A stretch of DNA of 11,487 bases from an uncultured Muribaculaceae bacterium. Lineage in GTDB: Bacteria; Bacteroidota; Bacteroidia; Bacteroidales; Muribaculaceae. Shown one piece after another: positions 1 through 6,432 of the stretch. The DNA is taken from the NCBI GenBank assembly GCA_910584495.1, contig CAJUAR010000081.1, forward strand, positions 1 through 11,487, written 5' to 3'. How positions within the stretch are numbered: the first letter of the stretch is position 1; the number at the start of each line of letters is the position of its first letter. Below the pieces are notes generated by a model. The model made no database searches. It was given only the letters and a program-made list of their open reading frames with translations, and was not told where the DNA came from. The translations under genes and the position numbers were made by a program.

Positions 1-68
1 CACGCGTAACAATTAAATCGGTTCGAGCAAACGGATTGGCTGCGAATTTGAGGGTGTAGGGAAATAAT
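1..68. other. Intergenic sequence downstream of the SulP gene
   Basis: This short stretch follows the stop codon of the SulP gene and runs off the window edge. I see no gene in it. An imperfect inverted repeat (TTCGAGC at 22-28 against GCTGCGAA at 39-46, one bulged base, 10-base loop) could form a hairpin in the sulP transcript. The bases after it on the minus strand are only moderately T-rich, so a terminator role is possible but not supported. Confidence 0.4.
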
Positions 69-1820
69 TTAGCGCATTGTGGCTTTTTGGCGGGCGTCGG
101 CGGAGATGAGGTTGGCCATGCGTACGGCCTTGGTGATGTGGTCGCAGATGTGGTCGGAACCTACAAGGGTGTCGATACCGGCATGTTCGAGCGACTGTCG
201 GACTGCGGGTCGCACACCAGAGAGAACAACGTGTATGCCTTCGCTCTGCGAGGATGTGATGAGCAGTTCGAGGTTGTGGATGGCAGTTGCATCGACAAAC
301 GACACTTTACGCATGCGGATGATGCGTACATGGGGCTTCTCTTTCAGTGCCGAGCGCATGAGTTCGTCGAACTTGGTGGCGATGCCGAAGAAGAACGGGC
401 CGTCGATTTCGTAGACACTCACACCGGGAGCGAGATTGAGTTCTTCGTGAGTGCTCAGGTCGGTGCCGTCGGCCACATCGAGCTGTTCGGAGTATACTTT
501 GATTTCGGTGTTCTCCATCACACGGCGCAGGAAGAGGACAACGGCGAGGAGGAGACCGATTTCGATGGCGATGGTGAGATCGAAAATGACGGTGAGGAGG
601 AATGTGACGAGGAGCACAGATATATCGCTTTTGGGCGAGTGGAAGATGCCTACGACGGTACGCCAGCCACTCATATTATATGCCACAACCATCAGCACTG
701 CGGCCAGGGTGGCAAGGGGCACATAGTTGATGAGGGGCATTGCAAAGAGGAAGATGAGCAACAGCACCATTGCGTGGACAATGCCGGCCACAGGGGTGCG
801 ACCGCCGTTGGTGATGTTGGTCATGGTGCGGGCTATGGCACCTGTCACAGGAATACCGCCGAAGAAAGGCACGGTGATGTTGGCAATGCCTTGTCCGATC
901 AGCTCGGTGTTGCTGTTTGTGTGCGAACCTGTGACACCGTCGGCCACAGTTGCCGAGAGCAGCGATTCAATGGCACCAAGCACGGCAATGGTAAATGCCG
1001 AAGGCAGAAGCATGTTGATGGTGGCCATGTTCAGCGTAAAGCCATGAGGCGTGGGGATGTCGGTGGCCATAGTTCCGAAGCGGTCGCCGATGGTTTCGAC
1101 GTGAAATCCGGGGCAGAACATGCCCAGCAGATAGGTTCCTGCGGTGACAAGGATGATGGCAATGAGGGCACCCGGCAGACGCTTCGAAACAAGGGGGGTG
1201 AGCAGGATGATGGCAAGCGACACGAGCGAGGTGGCGAGCGTAGGCAGCGATATATTGCCGAGCTTGCTTAAATATAAGCCCCACTTGGGGATGAACTGGC
1301 CGGGAATGTCGCGTAGACCGAGGCCGAGGAAGTCGTTGACCTGAGTTGAGAAAATGGTGAGGGCGATACCGGCGGTGAAACCTACGACGATGGGGTAGGG
1401 AATAAATTTAATCACCGTTCCGAGGCGGAATAGACCGAGCAGAACAAGGATTATGCCGGCCATAAAAGTGGCGACAGCAAGCCCGTGGAGGCCGAACTGT
1501 GCGATGATGTTATAGACGATGACGATAAATGCGCCGGTAGGGCCGCCAATCTGCACAGAGTTGCCGCCAAAGAACGACACCATGAAACCGCCAACGATGG
1601 CTGTAATCAGACCGATTGTGGGGCTTACGCCCGAAGCGATACCGAAAGCGATGGCAAGAGGGAGGGCGACAATGCCCACAACAATACCAGATGTGATGTC
1701 GGCCTTGAGTTTCGCTCCGTTATAGTGGCGAATGGCCTTGAAAAGTTTCGGATGAAAATCCGGCATGGCAAAGATGTTTCGCAACGAACTCTGCCCGGCA
1801 TCCGATGATGATGCAACCAT
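69..1820 (-). CDS. SulP family anion transporter with STAS domain
   Basis: A 583-residue inner-membrane transporter, usual length for bacterial SulP proteins, which move sulfate, bicarbonate or dicarboxylates, often with sodium or protons. Residues about 40-435 are a run of hydrophobic helices. Family marks include PLAIAFGIASG at 54-64, the ESLLSATVAD stretch at 285-294, and GGIPVTGAIAR followed by GGRTPVAGIVHA at 321-350. Residues about 466-570 form a cytoplasmic STAS domain containing VSFVDATAIHNLE, with D510 at the conserved acidic position. The ESLLSA/VAD pattern resembles BicA-like bicarbonate carriers, but the substrate cannot be fixed from sequence. It is transcribed alone from its own promoter at 1874-1905. 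The start at 1820 gives a cytoplasmic N-terminus of about 40 residues. A weak AAGG lies about 10 bases upstream of the ATG. Confidence 0.93.
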   Translation of the reverse strand: MVASSSDAGQSSLRNIFAMPDFHPKLFKAIRHYNGAKLKADITSGIVVGIVALPLAIAFGIASGVSPTIGLITAIVGGFMVSFFGGNSVQIGGPTGAFIVIVYNIIAQFGLHGLAVATFMAGIILVLLGLFRLGTVIKFIPYPIVVGFTAGIALTIFSTQVNDFLGLGLRDIPGQFIPKWGLYLSKLGNISLPTLATSLVSLAIILLTPLVSKRLPGALIAIILVTAGTYLLGMFCPGFHVETIGDRFGTMATDIPTPHGFTLNMATINMLLPSAFTIAVLGAIESLLSATVADGVTGSHTNSNTELIGQGIANITVPFFGGIPVTGAIARTMTNITNGGRTPVAGIVHAMVLLLIFLFAMPLINYVPLATLAAVLMVVAYNMSGWRTVVGIFHSPKSDISVLLVTFLLTVIFDLTIAIEIGLLLAVVLFLRRVMENTEIKVYSEQLDVADGTDLSTHEELNLAPGVSVYEIDGPFFFGIATKFDELMRSALKEKPHVRIIRMRKVSFVDATAIHNLELLITSSQSEGIHVVLSGVRPAVRQSLEHAGIDTLVGSDHICDHITKAVRMANLISADARQKATMR

Positions 1821-1873
1821 AGAATGTTACCTTAATTGTACCTGAAAATGTGTTTAAATCTTAAAAAACGCTG

Positions 1874-1905
1874 CAAAATTACAAAAAAAATTCCATCCTC
1901 GCAAA
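1874..1905 (-). promoter_or_regulatory. Bacteroidota-type promoter for sulP
   Basis: On the minus strand a -33 box TTTG (1905-1902) is followed by exactly 20 bases and then a -7 box TAATTTTG (1881-1874), matching the known Bacteroidota primary sigma consensus TTTG-N19-21-TAnnTTTG. Transcription would begin a few bases downstream, leaving a leader of roughly 45-50 bases before the ATG at 1820. The -33 box sits in the loop of the terminator hairpin of the preceding operon. Confidence 0.8.
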
Positions 1906-1916
1906 CGAGAGCGGAA
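1883..1916 (-). terminator. Intrinsic terminator of the prfB-dagK operon
   Basis: Starting 28 bases after the dagK stop, the minus strand carries an 11-position stem (1916-1906 with 1901-1891) around a four-base TTTG loop. Nine or ten positions pair, including two G-T wobbles, with one C-A mismatch. The stem is followed at once by eight T residues (1890-1883). This is the normal layout of a Rho-independent terminator. The structure overlaps the sulP promoter. Confidence 0.72.
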
Positions 1917-1944
1917 CATGGCAGTGCCTACCCTTTGCCTGAAA

Positions 1945-2928
1945 TTATTTAGCCCTGAATGACAATAGCTTACGCGCGCCAAGAAAAGCATCGCGCAACA
2001 TCAGGCGCGTGGGTGTGAGTAGTGGTACGAAACGTGTGCTGTCGGTTGGTGAAAACACATCGATGCCCGCATGATGGCACTTAACTTCTATACTCTTGTC
2101 CAGACGGATTACATCGCCGTCGACATGCGCTGCCGAATCGGTCTTGCGAATGATAGTCGCCGACCGGGCGCGGAAAGTCTCGACAAGTGCATTCTTGCCA
2201 ATCAGACCGGTGAGCATGTCCATGCCCACCATGGCACGGCTCACAAGGTTGCCTTTGTGAACGATGGTAATGTCCAGTTCGCCGTCGGTAATCGAGGCAT
2301 TGGGGGCTACGAATGCGTTATTGCCATACTGGGATGCATTGCAGCACACCACAAGGAAAGCCTGTTCGGTAATCACCTTGCCGTTGGCCTCTATAATATA
2401 TTCCTCGGGATTGAACTTGATGTATTCGTCAAAAGCATTTTTGAGATACATCATAATACCTCTGCGGCGCTGACGGGCGCAACGCTCGCTCACCGCGGCA
2501 TCGAAACCAACGCCGAAGGTGCAGAAAAAAGGATTACCGTTGGCTGTGCCGTAGTCAGCACGAATGATATTGTGGCCGCCAATCACTTTGAGGGCACTGT
2601 CGATATCGACAGGAATGCCGAGATGTCGCGCAAGTCCGTTGCCCGAACCCGAAGGAAGAATACCCATTGCCGTGTGCGAGCCTATGAGGCCCGAAGCGGC
2701 CTCGTTGACAGTGCCGTCGCCGCCGCATACAAGTAGGGCCTCGCGGCCCTCGTCGACAGCCTGCCGGGCAAGCACAGTGGCATGCCCGGGGCCGTCGGTA
2801 GGCGCAATGTCATATTCAATGCCCATAGCATCGAGTTTCCGGCACAGATGCGGTATGATGCGATGCTTGGACACTGTGCCCGATGCCGGGTTGACAACAA
2901 GCATATATGGTGCCGCAGCACTCATCAT
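1945..2928 (-). CDS. Diacylglycerol kinase family lipid kinase (YegS/DgkB-like)
   Basis: A 327-residue soluble or membrane-associated lipid kinase expected to phosphorylate diacylglycerol, a sphingoid base or a related lipid with ATP. The N-terminal DAGK catalytic domain shows NPASG (13-17), the nucleotide-binding GGDGTVNE (69-76), and PSGSGNGLAR (92-101). The C-terminal beta-rich domain has DGELD (215-219) and HVDGD (268-272), at positions typical of YegS/DgkB proteins. Bacteroidota make sphingolipids, so a sphingoid or ceramide-type substrate is a possible alternative to diacylglycerol; the sequence does not decide. The start at 2928 gives an ATGA overlap with the prfB stop and no Shine-Dalgarno sequence, so translation is probably coupled to prfB. 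A second ATG follows immediately at 2925. Confidence 0.88.
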   Translation of the reverse strand: MMSAAAPYMLVVNPASGTVSKHRIIPHLCRKLDAMGIEYDIAPTDGPGHATVLARQAVDEGREALLVCGGDGTVNEAASGLIGSHTAMGILPSGSGNGLARHLGIPVDIDSALKVIGGHNIIRADYGTANGNPFFCTFGVGFDAAVSERCARQRRRGIMMYLKNAFDEYIKFNPEEYIIEANGKVITEQAFLVVCCNASQYGNNAFVAPNASITDGELDITIVHKGNLVSRAMVGMDMLTGLIGKNALVETFRARSATIIRKTDSAAHVDGDVIRLDKSIEVKCHHAGIDVFSPTDSTRFVPLLTPTRLMLRDAFLGARKLLSFRAK

Positions 2929-4047
2929 TGATCGGCTTCTTTTTCCGAGAACTCCATCAGGTAGGCCTTTATGAATTCGTCGAGGTCACCGTCCATCACA
3001 CCGCCCACATCCGAGGTCTGGTAGTTGGTGCGGTGGTCTTTCACTCGGCGGTCGTCGAACACATAGCTGCGAATCTGCGAGCCCCATTCAATTTTTTTCT
3101 TGCCGGCTTCCACCTTGGCTTGTTCGGCCATGCGGTGCTCGAGTTCCTTGGCATAGAGGATGGAGCGCAGCTGTCGCAGGGCGTTTTCCTTGTTCTTGGG
3201 CTGGTCGCGCGTCTCGGTGTTTTCAATCAGAATCTCTTCTTTTTCGCCCGTATAAGGGTCGGTAAACTGGTAGCGCAGACGCACACCCGATTCCACCTTG
3301 TTGACGTTCTGACCGCCGGCACCGCCCGAACGGAAGGTGTCCCACGACATCAGGGCCGGTTCGATTTTCACCTCGATGGTGTCGTCGACCAAAGGAGTTA
3401 CGAAAACGGAGGCAAAGGAAGTCATTCGTTTGCCCTGGGCATTGTAGGGCGACACACGCACCAGGCGGTGCACGCCGTTCTCGCTTTTGAGGAAGCCATA
3501 GGCAAAGTCGCCTTCGATGTTGAGCGTGCAGCTCTTGATACCGGCCTCGTCGCCTTCGAGCAAGTTGGCAACACTGAGTTTGTAGCCATGATTTTCGGCC
3601 CAACGCATATACATGCGCATGAGCATCGAAGCCCAGTCCTGGCTCTCGGTGCCGCCGGCACCGGAGTTGATTTTGAGCACTGCGCTCATAATGTCGCCTT
3701 CGTTGCGAAGCATGTTGCGCAGTTCAAGCTCTTCGAGAAGCTTGGAAGCATGGGCATAGGCCTTGTCGACTTCTTCTTCGGTAACTACCTCTTCCTTAAA
3801 GAATTCAAGAGCAAGTTTCACCTCGTCGACAGCGCCTTCGAGCTCGGCATAGTCGGAAATCCATTTCTGGAGGTCCTTGATTTTCTTCATCTGACGTTGT
3901 GCTGCCTCGGCATTTTCCCAGAAACCGTCGGCCATTGTGCGCAACTGTTCTTCTTCAACGGCTATTTTCTTCCCGTCGATGTCAAAGATACCTCCTCAGC
4001 GCAAGCATACGCTCAAAAGTCTCTTTTAATTGTTCTTGTGTAATCAT
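2925..4047 (-). CDS. prfB: Peptide chain release factor 2 (RF2), made by +1 programmed frameshift
   Basis: RF2 recognises UGA and UAA and triggers peptide release. The reading frame opens at ATG 4047-4045, runs 21 codons (MITQEQLKETFERMLALRRYL), and meets in-frame TGA at 3984-3982. A +1 shift there continues into DIDGKKIAVEEEQ and the 339-codon main frame, giving about 373 residues against 365 in E. coli. In full-length numbering the GGQ peptidyl-hydrolysis motif is at about 244-246 within RSGGAGGQNVNKVESG. The codon-recognition tripeptide is SPY at about 199-201, where E. coli has SPF. An automatic caller would probably start at TTG 3944 or ATG 3935 and lose the N-terminus. The gene has its own promoter and ends in TGA overlapping the dagK ATG. 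Confidence 0.95.
3981..3996 (-). promoter_or_regulatory. RF2 autoregulatory +1 recoding site
   Basis: The minus strand reads AGG AGG TAT CTT TGA C. This is the classic prfB layout: an internal Shine-Dalgarno-like AGGAGG (3996-3991), three bases, the slippery CTT (3987-3985), then TGA (3984-3982) with C as the next base, a weak termination context. The E. coli site differs only in having AGGGGG. When RF2 is scarce the ribosome pauses at UGA, the P-site tRNA-Leu slips from CUU to UUU, and synthesis of RF2 continues. Confidence 0.95.
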
Positions 4048-4075
4048 ATCTTTTATCGTGTGAATAATCAGGCTG

Positions 4076-4106
4076 CAAAGTTACAAAATTTCCCTCACAC
4101 CACCAA
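4076..4106 (-). promoter_or_regulatory. Bacteroidota-type promoter for prfB-dagK
   Basis: On the minus strand TTG (4106-4104, preceded by G) is followed by 20 bases and TAACTTTG (4083-4076), a full match to the TAnnTTTG -7 box. Transcription should begin near 4070, leaving a leader of about 20-25 A-rich bases before the prfB ATG at 4047 and no room for a riboswitch. Confidence 0.78.
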
Positions 4107-4206
4107 CCACACAGAAGTATTGAGAACTTTCTTTGGCGGTTTGCTTGTGGTGCTATGGTTCGCAAATCTGATTTTTAATTTGGATGGTAAACTTGTCATT
4201 GACTGC

Positions 4207-4228
4207 GATCATAGATTTCTCTATCATC
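4207..4228 (-). other. GAAA-capped hairpin after the AGCS gene
   Basis: On the minus strand GATGATAGA (4228-4220) and TCTATGATC (4215-4207) pair over nine positions with a single G-G mismatch, around a GAAA (GNRA) tetraloop. It starts about 20 bases past the AGCS stop. No T-run follows, so it does not look like an intrinsic terminator; it could protect the 3' end of the operon message. The rest of the 202-base gap (4048-4249) holds only the prfB promoter, and I see no other element in it. Confidence 0.4.
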
Positions 4229-4249
4229 CCCAAACTCAGGAAGTAAGCT

Positions 4250-5662
4250 TCACTCCCAGCACTTGGTTTTGGAGGCGAGTTCGGGGATGGTGGAGGAGTG
4301 GTAGACCGGGTCGCATCCTTGGCGGCGCTGACGCGAATAGTCGGCAAGAAGTAGCATGGCATATTTGCCGAGCAAAGCTATCGCGGCGAGGTTGCAGAGG
4401 GTCATAAGGGCCATGGTGATGTCGGCAAAACCCCACACCATGTCCAGCGACATTACAGCTCCGAGATAGACAAGCACACCGACGGCAAGGCGATAGGCCG
4501 TTGTCAGCCGGCGGCTGTCGTGGATAAAACGGATGTTTGTCTCGCCATAGTAGTAGTTGGCAATGATGCTCGTAAAAGCAAAGAACAGAATGACGATGCT
4601 CACAAAGATAGAGCCATAATTGCCGTCGCCGCCAAGGTGATGGTCTATTGCTCTCTGTGTTAGTATAATGCCCTCGAAGTTCTTGTCGTAAAGGCCGCTG
4701 CACAGAATGATGAAAGCTGTGGCCGAACAAACCACAAGAGTATCGATATACACGCCGAGTGTCTGGATAAGACCTTGTTTCACCGGATGTGACACTGATG
4801 CCGTAGCGGCGGCGTTTGGCGTTGAGCCTTCTCCGGCCTCGTTGCTGAAGAGACCGCGTTTGATGCCCATGGCCATTGCCACACCTATGGTTCCGCCGGC
4901 AGCCTGACCATAGCCAAATGCATTTTCCACAATCATGCAAAAGACGAGAGGCAGACGGTCGATGTTTATGCCCACCAGCACTGCCGCAAGCAGCAGATAT
5001 GCCACAGCCATGAAAGGCACCACAATTTCGGCAAAGCGCGAAATACTCTTGATGCCGCCGAAGATGATTACAAGCGTGAGCACCGCCAGTACCGAGCCTG
5101 TAAGTGGCTGCGGAAGGCCGAAACTCTGCTCAAAGGCGTTGGCTATGGTGTTTGACTGTACCGTGTTGAAAGCGAATCCGAACGTGATGGTGATGAGCAC
5201 GGCAAAAGTGACTGCCCACCATCGTTTGCCAAGACCCTTCTGGATATAGTAGGCGGGGCCGCCACGGAACGAGTGCTCGCCTTTGATTTTGAAGAGCTGG
5301 GCGAGTGTAGACTCGACAAACGAGCTCGAAGCTCCGAGCAAGGCAATGACCCACATCCAGAAAATAGCACCGGGACCGCCTATGGTGATGGCCGTAGCCA
5401 CGCCGGCAAGATTGCCTGTGCCCACGCGTGCGGCTATCGACAGTGCGAAGGCCTGGAACGAACTTACAGTGCTCTTGCGCGGTGCGTCGCTCTGCCGACG
5501 GTCGTTGTCGGCTTTTCCCGATTTTGCCAGCAGGCGGAACATCTCGCCTATCATGCGGAACTGAACACCGCGGCTGATGATTGTGAACCACAAAGCCACC
5601 ATGAGCAGGGCACCCACCATGATGTAATCGGTCAGGTATTTGTTTGCCAGCTCGAAAATCAT
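4250..5662 (-). CDS. Sodium:alanine/glycine symporter (AGCS family)
   Basis: A 470-residue polytopic membrane protein of the alanine-or-glycine:cation symporter family, which imports small neutral amino acids with sodium. Hydrophobic helices span most of residues 10-440. Family signatures are plain: AARVGTGNLAGVATAI at 77-92, FRGGPAYYIQKGLG at 132-145, and GLFSNEAGEGSTPNAAATA at 270-288. A reading frame open to 5896 exists upstream, but that extension would lie inside the preceding gene. ATG at 5662 is preferred because it begins with a hydrophobic helix typical of the family and makes an ATGA overlap with the EFR1 stop. The leader just before it is A-rich and lacks a Shine-Dalgarno sequence. 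It is the last gene of the gltX operon. The exact amino acid carried is unknown. Confidence 0.92.
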   Translation of the reverse strand: MIFELANKYLTDYIMVGALLMVALWFTIISRGVQFRMIGEMFRLLAKSGKADNDRRQSDAPRKSTVSSFQAFALSIAARVGTGNLAGVATAITIGGPGAIFWMWVIALLGASSSFVESTLAQLFKIKGEHSFRGGPAYYIQKGLGKRWWAVTFAVLITITFGFAFNTVQSNTIANAFEQSFGLPQPLTGSVLAVLTLVIIFGGIKSISRFAEIVVPFMAVAYLLLAAVLVGINIDRLPLVFCMIVENAFGYGQAAGGTIGVAMAMGIKRGLFSNEAGEGSTPNAAATASVSHPVKQGLIQTLGVYIDTLVVCSATAFIILCSGLYDKNFEGIILTQRAIDHHLGGDGNYGSIFVSIVILFFAFTSIIANYYYGETNIRFIHDSRRLTTAYRLAVGVLVYLGAVMSLDMVWGFADITMALMTLCNLAAIALLGKYAMLLLADYSRQRRQGCDPVYHSSTIPELASKTKCWE

Positions 5663-6432
5663 GTTTTTTTGAACAAATATTGTCCTTTGGCTCCTGTAGC
5701 CTTTCCATAGGCCACGGCATGACGTGGACAAATGTGGTAACAGCGGAGGCACATGGCACAGTCTGCGCCCCAGTGCGGGCGGCCTTGTTTCATGGATATG
5801 TTGGCCATGGGGCACGATTTGGCGCACAGACCGCAGCCAATGCATCTGTCGACGGCATGGAAGGGTCGCGGCGACATGGCAAAGCGTCTGAACCATGGAT
5901 AGATAATGGCCGATTTAATCCATGGGAAACGGCCACGGACGGTGAGGCTGGCACCACTGTTTTCGATAGCTTCGGCAATTTCTTGGAGCGTCTGTGCCGA
6001 TGCTTCAATTTTCGATTTTGCAAGTTCGGCGGGGTCTGTGTCGAAGCCTTTCATCAGCACATAGGTGTTGGGCATGACCACGGCAAAAGCATGCAGACAC
6101 TCTAAGCCTTTCCGGGTAAGGATTTTACGCCACTGACGGTCGGCAAAGGCCATGTCGTCGCCGCAGGTGGTGAGCATATAGTGTGGCAGTTGTTTCACTC
6201 TGTCTGTTAAGTTGATGTTTTGCATCAGATTAGCCACTACAGGCGGAACGCCCCATGAATATGTGGGAAAAGCCCAGATTATGCGCACGTCGTCGGAGCC
6301 GCATGCCAGGCTACATTCCTCGGGATGACGCAACTCTTGTGGCGAAAATTCGTGCAAAGATTCGCCAAGACGCTCGGCAAGCATCTCGGCGCAATGGCGG
6401 GTGTTTCCCGTGCCGGAGAAAAAGACAATCAT
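5659..6432 (-). CDS. EFR1-type flavodoxin / 2[4Fe-4S] ferredoxin fusion
   Basis: A 257-residue predicted cytoplasmic electron-transfer protein. The N-terminal flavodoxin-like domain (about 1-160) begins MIVFFSGTGNTRHCAE, where SGTGNT at 6-11 is the FMN phosphate-binding loop; PTYSWGVPP at 56-64 fits a second flavin-contact loop. The C-terminal domain has two CxxCxxCxxxC clusters, C197/C200/C203/C207 (within CIGCGLCAKSCP) and C225/C228/C231/C235 (within CAMCLRCYHICP), each suited to one [4Fe-4S] centre. All eight cysteines are present, so the protein looks intact. This architecture matches the family named EFR1 ferredoxin, whose physiological partner is not established. Both ends are ATGA overlaps, with the Smr gene upstream and the AGCS gene downstream. 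Nothing nearby is an obvious redox partner. Confidence 0.88.
   Translation of the reverse strand: MIVFFSGTGNTRHCAEMLAERLGESLHEFSPQELRHPEECSLACGSDDVRIIWAFPTYSWGVPPVVANLMQNINLTDRVKQLPHYMLTTCGDDMAFADRQWRKILTRKGLECLHAFAVVMPNTYVLMKGFDTDPAELAKSKIEASAQTLQEIAEAIENSGASLTVRGRFPWIKSAIIYPWFRRFAMSPRPFHAVDRCIGCGLCAKSCPMANISMKQGRPHWGADCAMCLRCYHICPRHAVAYGKATGAKGQYLFKKT

Noticed and set aside
22..46. Imperfect hairpin just after the sulP stop
   Set aside because: It has a bulge, a long loop and no clear T-run on the minus strand; it is too weak to call a terminator.
87..1271. A 394-codon open frame on the plus strand, opposite the SulP gene
   Set aside because: It is antisense to an unmistakable transporter; its acidic, Gly/His-rich composition is what the complement of hydrophobic codons gives, and it has no recognisable domain.
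2907..4043. A 378-codon open frame on the plus strand, opposite prfB
   Set aside because: It mirrors prfB codons and the dagK junction, has no promoter or family similarity, and runs across the prfB frameshift region only by chance.
4048..4075. Possible riboswitch or attenuator before prfB
   Set aside because: The leader predicted from the promoter is only about 20-25 bases, too short for a structured regulator.
5663..5896. Upstream extension of the AGCS symporter frame
   Set aside because: The extra 78 residues lie inside the EFR1 cysteine-cluster coding region in another frame and look unlike a transporter N-terminus; the ATGA start at 5662 is better.
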